The notes beneath the pieces are model-generated. The model was not told the DNA's origin. It saw only the letters and a list, made by a program, of their open reading frames with translations, and did no database searches. DNA of 34,980 nt from Planctomycetota bacterium. GTDB taxonomy: Bacteria > Planctomycetota > UBA1135 > UBA2386. The stretch is from assembly GCA_027621295.1 (NCBI GenBank), contig JAQCBR010000035.1:1-34980 (forward strand). The letters are read 5' to 3'. Positions 1 through 7,494 of this stretch are shown in pieces. The position numbers and the translations under genes are program-made. Position 1 is the first letter of the stretch, and each line of letters opens with the position of its first letter.

Positions 1-1373
1 AGTGCGGCCCGGATCGCGCCGATGCGCACGAAGTTGAGCGGCATCTTGTCGACGACGTGGCGCGCGTCGGGGTGGGCCCGCCGCAGCCGCGCGACGTACG
101 CGTCGCCCGCGGCGCGGAGCTCGGCATCGCTGGCCTGGAACAGCCGTTCGGGGTAGCCCGGCTCGGGCAGGGCCTTCGCGAGCGCCTCGCCCAGGAAGGT
201 CGTCTCGCCGGCGCCCGCGACCTCGGGGTGGCTCGCGAGGATCTGCTCGACCAGTGTCGTGCCGGACCGGGGCATGCCGACGACGAAGATCGGCGTCGGG
301 TCCGCGGAGCCCTGGCCACCGGCGAAGCCTCCTCCGCCGAACGCGCGGATCACCCGGTCGAGGAGCGCGTCCTCGCCGGTGTCGTCCGGGAGTCCAGCGA
401 GCCGGGCCTCGTTCGCGCGGCACAGCGCGTCGAAGAACGCTTCCTCCTCGCCCAGGTCCTCGAGCACCTTCGCCCAGGTGAACGCGGCGTCGACGTGGAG
501 ACGGCCGGCGCGCTCGGGCGACGCCGCCATCTGCTCGATCCACGCGGTGTGCACGTCGCGCATCCTGCTGCGGCGGAGCCGCAGCAGCAGGATGCGCGCC
601 TCGTCGCGGTCCGGGTCGAGGGCGAGCGTCTCCTCGAGCACGGCGATGGCGGCCTCCTTGTCCCCGGCCTCGCGCAGCGTCTGCGCGAGGTTGACGCGGA
701 GGGCGTGCGCCTGCGGAGCCATCGCCAGCGCCGCGCGGTATGCGTCGACCGCGCGCGGCCCGTCTCCCGTCGCACGGTGTGCGGCCGCGAGGTTGGCCGC
801 ACAGGCGACCGAGGACGGTGCGAGCGCGAGCGCGCGCTCCAGCAGTGGGATCGCGCGGTCCGCGTGCCCGTGGCGCAGGAGCATCTCCGCATGGGCAGCC
901 GGGACGGACGGGTCCTGCGGCGCCACCGCAGCGGCGTCCTCGTAGATCTGCCCGGCCGTGCCGATGGCCTCGGTCGGGTCACCAGCCGCGGCCTCGGCGG
1001 CGCTCGCCCAGTGCAGCCGGAGCAGGACGCTCGCCGGGTCGAGGGCTGTGGCCCGCTCGAAAGCCTGTCGCGCGCGGCCCGGGTGCCCGGCCATCGTCTG
1101 CACCCGGCCGTGGGCGAAGTGGACGCCCGGATTCCGGTCCTCGAGCTTCAGCGCGCGGCGCACCGCGCGGAGCGCGTCTTCGTGGCGCCCGGCTTCGGCG
1201 AGGGCCAGCGCCAGCAGCTGGTGGGGCTGCGCGACGCGCGGAGCCCGCCTCGCGACCTGCTCGAACAGCTGGATCGCTTCGTCGAGACGTCCCTCGCGCT
1301 GGGCTGCCAAACCCTGTTCCAGCAGGTTCTTCGGTCCGAAGGACGAAGCCGGGCCTTGGGGAGGGAACGCCAT
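1..1373 (-). CDS. TPR-repeat sulfotransferase, C-terminus cut by window edge
   Basis: Reading the minus strand from an ATG at 1373 gives at least 457 residues with no stop before the window edge. Residues 10 to about 250 are TPR-like helical repeats (for example QPHQLLALALAEAGRHEDAL). At about residues 361-372 lies FVVGMPRSGTTLVEQIL, the 5'-phosphosulfate-binding loop of PAPS-dependent sulfotransferases. It is followed by an acidic/aromatic stretch and VVDKMPLNF, which matches the Sulfotransfer_3 family. In that family, TPR-sulfotransferases move sulfate from PAPS to proteins, glycans or small molecules; the substrate here cannot be told. There is no convincing Shine-Dalgarno before the ATG; a TATCCT hexamer lies 16 nt upstream of it. 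The gene diverges from the DUF21/CBS gene. The family call is firm; only the end is missing. Confidence 0.88.
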   Translation of the reverse strand, partial: MAFPPQGPASSFGPKNLLEQGLAAQREGRLDEAIQLFEQVARRAPRVAQPHQLLALALAEAGRHEDALRAVRRALKLEDRNPGVHFAHGRVQTMAGHPGRARQAFERATALDPASVLLRLHWASAAEAAAGDPTEAIGTAGQIYEDAAAVAPQDPSVPAAHAEMLLRHGHADRAIPLLERALALAPSSVACAANLAAAHRATGDGPRAVDAYRAALAMAPQAHALRVNLAQTLREAGDKEAAIAVLEETLALDPDRDEARILLLRLRRSRMRDVHTAWIEQMAASPERAGRLHVDAAFTWAKVLEDLGEEEAFFDALCRANEARLAGLPDDTGEDALLDRVIRAFGGGGFAGGQGSADPTPIFVVGMPRSGTTLVEQILASHPEVAGAGETTFLGEALAKALPEPGYPERLFQASDAELRAAGDAYVARLRRAHPDARHVVDKMPLNFVRIGAIRAA

Positions 1374-1472
1374 CAGCAGGGGGGCGCGGAGGATACCGGA
1401 GATCCGGCGGGGACTCGATCCTGGTCCCAGGCCCCTTGCGCTGTCCGGGGCAGGCCGCCGATAACTCTCCGA

Positions 1473-1491
1473 CCCCCGGGATCGCCGGGGG
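1473..1491. other. Perfect 7-bp hairpin in divergent intergenic region
   Basis: CCCCCGG, loop GATCG, CCGGGGG: a perfect 7-bp inverted repeat with a 5-nt loop. It lies in the 315-nt region between the divergent sulfotransferase and DUF21/CBS genes, which holds no gene I can support. A run of C/G palindromes is easy to get by chance in such GC-rich DNA, so function is uncertain. Confidence 0.35.
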
Positions 1492-1571
1492 AGCCAGACC
1501 CGCCCCTCCGTGGACGGCTCTGGTCGTCTCCAGACAGCATCGATGGAATCCGACCGTCCTCCGAGTCCCTC

Positions 1572-1620
1572 GGTCCTTCGGTTCGAAGTCGCCGCCCCGG
1601 CGCGCGACTCCCGAAGGACC
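1572..1620 (+). promoter_or_regulatory. Long compound hairpin in leader of DUF21/CBS gene
   Basis: Outer arms GGTCCTTCGG (1572-1581) and CCGAAGGACC (1611-1620) are perfect 10-bp complements. Inside them AGTCGC (1587-1592) pairs with GCGACT (1604-1609), and a few more G-C pairs close a small apical loop. The result is one long stem with an asymmetric internal loop, ending 68 nt before the GTG start of the DUF21/CBS gene. The outer arms contain A/T pairs, so this is less likely than most local palindromes to come from base composition alone. It could act as a 5'-UTR structure or a DNA-level palindrome. Confidence 0.5.
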
Positions 1621-1688
1621 TGTTTCGAGCCCCCGTTCTCCCGCGCACCGTCGCCGGAGCCGAGCCTCTCCGCCGAGGAGGTCGACCG

Positions 1689-2762
1689 GTGACGGCGATC
1701 GTCCTCGTCGCGGGTCTCACCCTGGCGGCCTCGTTCCTGTGCTCACTCCTCGAGGCGGCGCTCTACTCGCTGACGCCGGCCCAGCTCGAGGTGGCCAAGA
1801 AGAACGGCGTGTTCGGCGCGCGACGCTTCGCGGCCTACCGCCAGCACGTCGAGGAGCCGATCGCCGCGATCCTCGCGGTGAACACCGTCGCCAACACCTT
1901 CGGCGCTTCGGTGGCCGGCGCGCTGGTCGGTGAGCACTTCGGCAACGCCGCGATCGGCTGGTTCGCCGGCGTGTTCACGTTCCTCGTGCTGATCTTCTCC
2001 GAGATCATCCCGAAGAGCCTCGGCGTCCGGTACGCGGCGCGACTGATCCCGCTGCTGGTGATGCCGCTCCAGGTGATCCTCTGGGTCTCCTGGCCGGTCG
2101 CACGCCCTGCGCGCTTCCTGATGTCGAAGCTCACCGGCAGCGGCGGGGCGGCGGGTCCGACCGAGGACGAGATCATCGCGCTCTCGCGGATGGCCGCGCA
2201 GGGCGGCGTGCTCACGTCCAGCGAGATGCTCTGGGTCGAGAACGCACTCGGTCTCGACAAAGTCTCTGCGCGCGACCTGATGACCCCCCGCACGGTCGTC
2301 CACTCGGTGGCGATCGACCAGACCGTCGGCGCGCTCGCCGACACGCTGCGGACGATGCGCCACAGCCGCCTGCCCGTCTACGAGAGCGAGGACCACGACA
2401 AGATCATCGGCGTCGTCTACCGGCGCGAGCTCTACGACGCGGTCGCGGACGGATCCATGGACCGACCGCTCGCCGACCTGGTCCGCCCGCTCGAGTTCGT
2501 GCCCGACTCGATGAAGGGGCCACAGCTGCTGGAGAAGTTCATCCGCGGCAAGCGTCACATGGTCGCGGTGATCGACGAGTACGGCGGCTTCGAGGGCATC
2601 GTCACGCTCGAGGACGTTCTCGAATGCCTGCTCGGCCAGGAGATCGTCGACGAGCACGACGAGCACGTCGACATGCAGGAGTTGGCGCGCCGGCGGGCCC
2701 GGGTCCTGCGCGGACGTCGTGCCGACCGGGCGGCGGTGTCGTCGCCCGACCGTGGCCGGTGA
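1689..2762 (+). CDS. DUF21 (CNNM) / CBS-pair membrane protein
   Basis: The 357-aa protein starts at GTG 1689. AGGAGGT ends 6 nt before it, the best ribosome binding site in this part of the window; the frame stays open far upstream but that stretch lies opposite the sulfotransferase gene. Residues 1 to about 165 are the DUF21/CNNM transmembrane domain, with the hallmark EIIPKSLG and several hydrophobic helices. Residues about 195-310 are a CBS pair beginning DLMTPRTVV and ending near VTLEDVLECLLG. The protein stops soon afterwards, so the CorC_HlyC domain found in many longer relatives is missing. Proteins of this type are implicated in magnesium/cobalt handling or membrane ion transport, with the CBS pair sensing nucleotides. 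It lies 63 nt before the HIT gene, probably in one transcript. Confidence 0.9.
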   Translation: MTAIVLVAGLTLAASFLCSLLEAALYSLTPAQLEVAKKNGVFGARRFAAYRQHVEEPIAAILAVNTVANTFGASVAGALVGEHFGNAAIGWFAGVFTFLVLIFSEIIPKSLGVRYAARLIPLLVMPLQVILWVSWPVARPARFLMSKLTGSGGAAGPTEDEIIALSRMAAQGGVLTSSEMLWVENALGLDKVSARDLMTPRTVVHSVAIDQTVGALADTLRTMRHSRLPVYESEDHDKIIGVVYRRELYDAVADGSMDRPLADLVRPLEFVPDSMKGPQLLEKFIRGKRHMVAVIDEYGGFEGIVTLEDVLECLLGQEIVDEHDEHVDMQELARRRARVLRGRRADRAAVSSPDRGR

Positions 2763-2825
2763 CCGTCGCTCTGGCCGTCTCCCTGGCGGCCGCCCGGTGG
2801 CTCGGGCAGACTGCGCGCCCCGACG

Positions 2826-3176
2826 ATGGACTACGACGACCAGAACGTCTTCGCCCGGATCCTCCGCGGCGATCTCCCCGCGGACGTCGTCTACGAGGAC
2901 GACCTCTGCCTCGCGTTCCGGGACCTCGACCCGAAGGCCCCCGTCCACATCCTGCTGATCCCGAAGCGGCCCATCCCGCGCGCGGCGGACTGCACGATCC
3001 AGGACCGGATCGCGCTCGGCCATCTGTTCTGCATCGCGGGAGAGGTCGCCCGGCAGGAGGGCTGCGGCGATGCGTTCCGGCTGGTGGTGAACAGCGGCGA
3101 GGGGGCGGGGCAGACGGTGTTCCACCTCCACGTCCACCTGCTGGGCGGCCGGGACCTCTCCTGGCCGCCGGGCTGA
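2826..3176 (+). CDS. HIT-family (HINT-like) nucleotide phosphoramidase
   Basis: A complete 116-aa HIT protein. The signature FHLHVHLLGGR near the C-terminus is the catalytic histidine triad (H-x-H-x-H-x-x), and the N-terminal part has IFxRI-like and YEDDLCLAFRDL segments typical of the HINT branch. Length matches bacterial HINT proteins of about 110-120 aa. HINT enzymes hydrolyse AMP-lysine and other purine nucleoside phosphoramidates in the cytoplasm. The DUF21/CBS gene ends 63 nt upstream, so co-transcription is likely. The start ATG is the only sensible one; there is no clear Shine-Dalgarno. Confidence 0.93.
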   Translation: MDYDDQNVFARILRGDLPADVVYEDDLCLAFRDLDPKAPVHILLIPKRPIPRAADCTIQDRIALGHLFCIAGEVARQEGCGDAFRLVVNSGEGAGQTVFHLHVHLLGGRDLSWPPG

Positions 3177-3231
3177 TCGGCCGATCCGGTCGCCGACATC
3201 CGGTGCAGTAGGCGTCCGCGCAGGCGACCCT

Positions 3232-3266
3232 GGAATGCGGTGGTCCGCATCCGTGGGGCGGTTTTT
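3232..3266 (+). terminator. Possible terminator after the HIT gene
   Basis: ATGCGG (3235-3240), loop TGGT, CCGCAT (3245-3250) form a perfect 6-bp stem, extended by GG/CC across a bulged A. A run of five T (3262-3266) follows after 11 nt, too far for a textbook intrinsic terminator. It lies in the 238-nt gap between the HIT and TPR genes, where I see no gene. Confidence 0.3.
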
Positions 3267-3291
3267 CGGGGCCGCGGCTGTCACCCGACGG

Positions 3292-3311
3292 GCGGATCTG
3301 GAACGATCCGC
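3292..3311. other. Perfect 7-bp inverted repeat upstream of TPR gene
   Basis: GCGGATC, loop TGGAAC, GATCCGC: a perfect 7-bp stem with a 6-nt loop, 104 nt before the TPR gene start. It could be an operator, a leader hairpin or the real transcript end of the upstream pair. Nothing else in the gap stands out. Confidence 0.35.
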
Positions 3312-3414
3312 TTGCGGCCTCGGGCCGCGCGGCCGACCTGGGAGCTCGACGGGCCCCACGCCGACCGACGCGTATCGACCTCAGGGAATCTGGGCAACGA
3401 CGGGGGCGGTAGCG

Positions 3415-5232
3415 ATGAGTGACCACGACGAGGGCCAGGGTGCTGGCGCAGAGCTGCCCGGGGGCGCGACCCCCGGAGTGTTCCTGCTTCCGTTCGCACT
3501 CCCCGAGCCGATCGACGGGCTCAAGGTCGACGCGGAGATCCTCGCGCGCCGCCTTCCCGACGTGCTGCACCAGCTGCTGAACGCCGGTCGTTCCGGGCCG
3601 GCCGGGATGCTCGAGGTCCACTCGGCGCCCGGCGAGGGGCCGCCCCGCTGGGTCACGCTCTCGTCGGTGCCGTCGCCCGACGAGGTGCACGCGATGCTCG
3701 GCGGGCACGCGATCCGGGCGCTGGTCGCCGGCTCGATGCGGCGCGTCCGCGACGGGCTGGCGGTCGACCTCGCGGTCCACGTCGCGGGCACTGCGGAAGC
3801 GAGCGAGGACGGTGAGGGCGTCGAGTTCGAGGGTGAGGGTTTCCACCACGGGATCCGCGCGGTGCTCGCGCTGGACGATCCCATCCCGGGCGTGATCCGG
3901 CTGGGCGAGCACCTCGCCTCCGTCCTGAGGCTGCCGTTCGGGGACCGCGCGCGCGGGCTGCTGACCCGGAACCCGGTCGCCTTCTACAGCTTTCTCGAGG
4001 GCCTCGACGGCGCGGCGCTCCTGACCAGCGACCCCGACCTCGAGTCCGACCGCTACGGCGACGACCTGCTGGGGCCTTTCGCGGAGGCGCTCCAGGAGGA
4101 CCCGGGTTTCGGCCTCGCGCTGCGCGCGCTCGGCGATGCGCTGTTCCCCGCGCTGCTCAGCGAGCGCATCTCGCGCCGGTCGTGCCTGCGTCTCCTCGAC
4201 CGCGTGCTGATCGCCGAACCGACGGACGGTGAGGGCTGCGCGTCGGTCGCGGAGCACCTCTCGGCGTTCGACGAGGAAGACCGCGCGCGCGAGTGGCTCG
4301 AGCACGCGGCCGGGCTCGCCGAGCCGCCGGCCCGTGCGCTCGAAGCGCTCGGCGTGCTGTTCGCGAACGACGGCGAGAACGAGGTGGCGCGCGAGCTGTG
4401 GCTCCGCGGCCTCGAGGTCGACGGTCACCCGGACTTCTTCGCGCACCTCGGCCGTCTCGCGTTCGCCGAGTCCCGTCCGGTCGACGGCTGGGAAGCGATG
4501 CGGCGCGGCCTCTGGCGGAAGCTGGAGCGCGAGCGCCGCGCGGCCGAGTGGGACGACGATCGCTCGGGCGGCGTGCTGTTCCGCTATCTCGAGGACGTGC
4601 TCACCGATGGCGCCAAGGCGCCGGGAGACGTCGTCGAGACCGTCACGGACTTCGTCGGCCTGCTGGCAGACCCCGTGGAGCGCATCGATCTCGGCCTCTG
4701 CCTCGTCGCCCTCGGCCGGCCGGTCGGCGGGCGGCGTGAGCTCGAGGCGGCGCTCGCCGAGTCGGAGCTGCCGACCAGCGCCGAGGACCGCGCGGTCCGA
4801 GGGCTCCTGCTGATCGCCAAGCCGGACTTCGAGCGTCGCTTCGCCGCGGCGGCGGCGCGGGCGGAGCGCGGCAGGAACCCCCGCCCGGCACTGCTCGAGA
4901 TGCAGGCCTACCTCGAACTCCAGCCGCGATTCTGGCCGGCACTGCTCCACGCGGGCATCGCGCTCCGTCGGCTGGGGCAGGCGGACGAGGCGCTCGACGC
5001 CGTGCACGAGGTCGTCCGCCGACGTCCCGAGCAGGCGGAGGCGCACGTCGAGCTGGGGCGCCTGTTCTTCGAGCGCGGCAACGCCAAGCGCGGACTCGAG
5101 TGCGCAGAGGATGCGATCGAGCGCGGCGCGGGCGGCGTCGCCGAGGACCTGAAGGCCCGCTGCCTGATCGCGCTCGGTCGCTCCGCCGAGATCCCGGGCG
5201 ATCGACTGCGACGGCTCCGCGTGCTGCGCTGA
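3415..5232 (+). CDS. TPR protein with a possible TolB-N/FlgO-like N-terminus
   Basis: The 605-aa protein starts at ATG 3415; the reading frame is open further upstream but that part looks non-coding. I see no signal peptide. Residues about 20-170 begin VFLLPFALP and continue with amphipathic strands and helices (DAEILARRLPDVLHQLL). That pattern recalls the TolB N-terminal/FlgO-like fold often paired with TPRs (inference by pattern only). From about residue 200 the rest is helical repeats. The clearest TPRs are near the C-terminus (PALLHAGIALRRLGQADEAL, then AHVELGRLFFERGNAKRGLE). TPR arrays bind other proteins; no catalytic motif is visible and no partner is evident. The next gene follows 103 nt on. 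Confidence 0.75.
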   Translation: MSDHDEGQGAGAELPGGATPGVFLLPFALPEPIDGLKVDAEILARRLPDVLHQLLNAGRSGPAGMLEVHSAPGEGPPRWVTLSSVPSPDEVHAMLGGHAIRALVAGSMRRVRDGLAVDLAVHVAGTAEASEDGEGVEFEGEGFHHGIRAVLALDDPIPGVIRLGEHLASVLRLPFGDRARGLLTRNPVAFYSFLEGLDGAALLTSDPDLESDRYGDDLLGPFAEALQEDPGFGLALRALGDALFPALLSERISRRSCLRLLDRVLIAEPTDGEGCASVAEHLSAFDEEDRAREWLEHAAGLAEPPARALEALGVLFANDGENEVARELWLRGLEVDGHPDFFAHLGRLAFAESRPVDGWEAMRRGLWRKLERERRAAEWDDDRSGGVLFRYLEDVLTDGAKAPGDVVETVTDFVGLLADPVERIDLGLCLVALGRPVGGRRELEAALAESELPTSAEDRAVRGLLLIAKPDFERRFAAAAARAERGRNPRPALLEMQAYLELQPRFWPALLHAGIALRRLGQADEALDAVHEVVRRRPEQAEAHVELGRLFFERGNAKRGLECAEDAIERGAGGVAEDLKARCLIALGRSAEIPGDRLRRLRVLR

Positions 5233-5275
5233 TCTGCGCAGGGCGTCGGCCGGTTCTCGAATCGGTCCGGTGGTC

Positions 5276-5304
5276 CTGCCCGAGCGTCCGCCCATCCCTA
5301 GGAT
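5276..5304 (+). promoter_or_regulatory. Weak candidate promoter for the LamG-protease gene
   Basis: CTGCCC (5276-5281) and TAGGAT (5299-5304) are separated by 17 nt and match 3/6 and 4/6 of the sigma-70 consensus. The -10 lies 31 nt before the preferred ATG. The match is weak, but the gene clearly needs its own promoter after the TPR gene or reads through from it. Confidence 0.3.
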
Positions 5305-5335
5305 GGGCGTCCCCCGGATCCCGGGACCCGATGCC

Positions 5336-7471
5336 ATGCTGCCGAACCTGACCCGTCTGGGCCTCGCGCTCTCGTTCGCCGTCTCCGCGCTCCAAGCCCA
5401 GCTCCCGACGGGTCTGGATGCCGGGATGTGCGCAGCCCTCGGCGTCCGGGACTTCGAGATCCAGGGCCTCCGGCTTCCGGCCGACCTGCCCGATGCGTTC
5501 CGGGTGGACGTGCGTTTCGAAGGAGTCGACTACCCGCTCGTGCTGCGACGCAGCGCGAGGGTCCGCACCGGCGACTTCCAGGTGATCGAGATCGGCGCCG
5601 ACGGGGTCGAGCGCCCGCTGCCGGTGCCGCCGCCGTCGCGGACCTACCGCGGCGTGGCTGAGGGACACGTGGGCATCGAGGTCGCGGCCTCTCTCGAGTG
5701 GGGTGGTCTGTATCTGACGATGGTCGACGCCGACGGCGTGTTCTGCCACGTCCAGCCCGCGGTCGACCTCGTGCCTGGCCTCGCGCCGACGCTCCACGTC
5801 GCCCACCGTCCGGCACCCCTGCCGGCCGGGAGCTGCGGCGTGCTCGACGCGGGCGTGCACACGGAGCACCACGGATCGGTCGGCGCGGCGCAGAACGGCG
5901 AGGTCCTGCTCGCCGAGATCGCGTTCGACTGCGACCACGACTTCTACCAGTTCAAGGGTGGGTCGATCCCGGCGGTCATCGCCGACGTCGAGCGGACCCT
6001 CGATGCGACCAACGTGGTCTTCGAGCGAGACGCCCAGCTGTTCCACGGCATCACCACGATCATCGTGCGGACCGCCGAGCCGGACCCCTATTCGGGCAAC
6101 GACGCGGGAACGATCCTCGGCACCCAGTTCCGCGGCGAGTGGAACAGCAATCAGGCCGGCGTGCGCCGCGACGTCGCGCATTTCGTCACGTCGCGTGCGA
6201 TGGGCAACATCCTCGGTCTCGCGTACGTCGGCGTGGTCTGCAACACCGGCACCGCCTACGGCCTGTCCCGCTTCGGCAGCTCGTTCGGCCAGAACGCCGA
6301 CGTGCTGACCCATGAACTCGGCCACAACTGGAACTGCCCGCACTGCCTCGATACCTGCGACGTGATGTGCGGCTGCGGGACGGCGGGCGGATTCGGCCCG
6401 AACGACCAGGCGCAGATCGCCGCGTTCGTCGCGACGCGCACCTGCCTCGAGCGCCGCGACCGCGGTCTCGTCGGCCACTGGAAGCTGGATGAGTCGGGCG
6501 GGACGACCGTCGCCGACAGTGGCCCCAACGCGCTCGACGGCGTGGCCTCGGGCGCGCTCCTCGGGCGGCCCGGCGCGCTGCTGGCCACGGGCGCAGCGGC
6601 CACGTTCGACGGCGTCGACGACACGATCCGCGTGCCGAGCGGTCGGGGGCTCGACGGCCTCGTCGGCGGCTATTCGGTCGCGTGCTGGGTCCGCCCGTCG
6701 CGCAACGGTCCGGGTGGGGCACGCTTCTTCTCGAACGGCCAGAGCTGGTGGTTCGGCACCTGGTTCAGCCAGCTGACGCTGACCGGTTCCGGGTCCGGCA
6801 GCTATCGCTCGTCGGCGGTGGTGCCGGTCGGCACCTGGAGCCACGTCGCGGTGACCAACGACTCGTCGACCGGGACCACGACCTTCTATCTGGACGGCCA
6901 GCGCGTCGATGCGTTCGGCGGCTGGCGTTCGCCGGCGATGCCGGGTCCGGAATGGCACATCGGCTCGCGCGGCGGCAGCAGCGAGTGGTTCCCCGGCGAC
7001 ATCGACGACGTGCAGGTCTACGACTCCGTGCTGGGCGACCAGGCGATCGCGTGGCTCTACGCGAATCCCGGCGAGCCGCGGTGCACCGCAGGGGCCGAGG
7101 TCTACGGCACCGGGGTGGCCGGCACTGCGACCGTGCCGACGATCGGGCTGGACGGCACGCCGAGGGTCGGGCGGACGGTCGAGATCCTCTACCGCGGCGG
7201 TGGCGCATGGTTCCACCAGGGCGTCGGCATCGTCGGATTCGCACAGGGCTCGCTGCCCGCGTTCGGCGGGACGGTCCTCGTCGACCTGCAGTCTGCCTAC
7301 ACGTTCGCGCAGACCGCGTTCCCGTCGGCGACGGCCCGCATCCCGCTGCCGATCCCGAACGACCCGGCGATCGCCTGCACGAAGGTCCACGTGCAGTTCG
7401 TCCACGTCGATCCGGGTGCGGTCCAGGGCGTCGCGATGACGCCCGGCCTGCGGATCACGATCGGCGAGTAG
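5336..7471 (+). CDS. Secreted metzincin-like metalloprotease with LamG domain
   Basis: The 711-aa protein from ATG 5336 opens with a signal peptide (LPNLTRLGLALSFAVSALQA) cleaved near residue 22; in-frame ATGs further upstream would spoil it. Residues about 190-365 are a zinc protease domain. HELGHNWNCPH at 326-336 supplies His326, Glu327, His330 and His336, and CDVMCGCG near 343 is a plausible Met-turn. The usual metzincin Gly at motif position 8 is Asn (HExxHxxNxxH), and the area is Cys-rich, suggesting disulfides. Residues about 378-580 (GLVGHWKLDESGG to YDSVLGDQAIAWLY) are a LamG/concanavalin-like lectin domain. The last 125 residues are a beta-rich tail with IPLPIPNDP, resembling the end of the secreted protein at 26811-27800. 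Probably an extracellular protease that binds carbohydrate or matrix. It converges on the serine protease gene. Confidence 0.88.
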   Translation: MLPNLTRLGLALSFAVSALQAQLPTGLDAGMCAALGVRDFEIQGLRLPADLPDAFRVDVRFEGVDYPLVLRRSARVRTGDFQVIEIGADGVERPLPVPPPSRTYRGVAEGHVGIEVAASLEWGGLYLTMVDADGVFCHVQPAVDLVPGLAPTLHVAHRPAPLPAGSCGVLDAGVHTEHHGSVGAAQNGEVLLAEIAFDCDHDFYQFKGGSIPAVIADVERTLDATNVVFERDAQLFHGITTIIVRTAEPDPYSGNDAGTILGTQFRGEWNSNQAGVRRDVAHFVTSRAMGNILGLAYVGVVCNTGTAYGLSRFGSSFGQNADVLTHELGHNWNCPHCLDTCDVMCGCGTAGGFGPNDQAQIAAFVATRTCLERRDRGLVGHWKLDESGGTTVADSGPNALDGVASGALLGRPGALLATGAAATFDGVDDTIRVPSGRGLDGLVGGYSVACWVRPSRNGPGGARFFSNGQSWWFGTWFSQLTLTGSGSGSYRSSAVVPVGTWSHVAVTNDSSTGTTTFYLDGQRVDAFGGWRSPAMPGPEWHIGSRGGSSEWFPGDIDDVQVYDSVLGDQAIAWLYANPGEPRCTAGAEVYGTGVAGTATVPTIGLDGTPRVGRTVEILYRGGGAWFHQGVGIVGFAQGSLPAFGGTVLVDLQSAYTFAQTAFPSATARIPLPIPNDPAIACTKVHVQFVHVDPGAVQGVAMTPGLRITIGE

Positions 7472-7494
7472 CGCCGGTCGTCAGCGCCCCGGCG
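7472..7494. terminator. Hairpin across the convergent stops (possible bidirectional terminator)
   Basis: CGCCGG (7472-7477) and CCGGCG (7489-7494) form a perfect 6-bp stem around an 11-nt loop. It starts directly after the TAG of the LamG-protease gene and overlaps the last codons of the opposing serine protease gene. No T-run follows. A bidirectional stop signal is plausible from position alone. Confidence 0.3.

Noticed and set aside
1576..1592. GGTTCGAA as a tRNA T-loop
   Set aside because: No matching acceptor, D or anticodon arms around it; the stretch is explained by the compound hairpin at 1572-1620.
57..1688. Long + strand open frame running into the DUF21/CBS gene
   Set aside because: It is opposite the TPR-sulfotransferase and made of Arg/Gly/Ala/Pro-rich sequence with no motif. 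The strong Shine-Dalgarno at 1676-1682 and the DUF21 domain fix the start at 1689.
5303..5335. Upstream ATG at 5303 for the LamG-protease
   Set aside because: It adds a Pro/Arg-rich stretch before the signal peptide and overlaps the -10-like TAGGAT; ATG 5336 gives a normal signal peptide.
2602..7405. Long minus-strand open frames opposite the HIT, TPR and LamG-protease genes
   Set aside because: Same composition artefact; the + strand frames carry HIT, TPR, HExxH and LamG motifs, the minus frames carry none.
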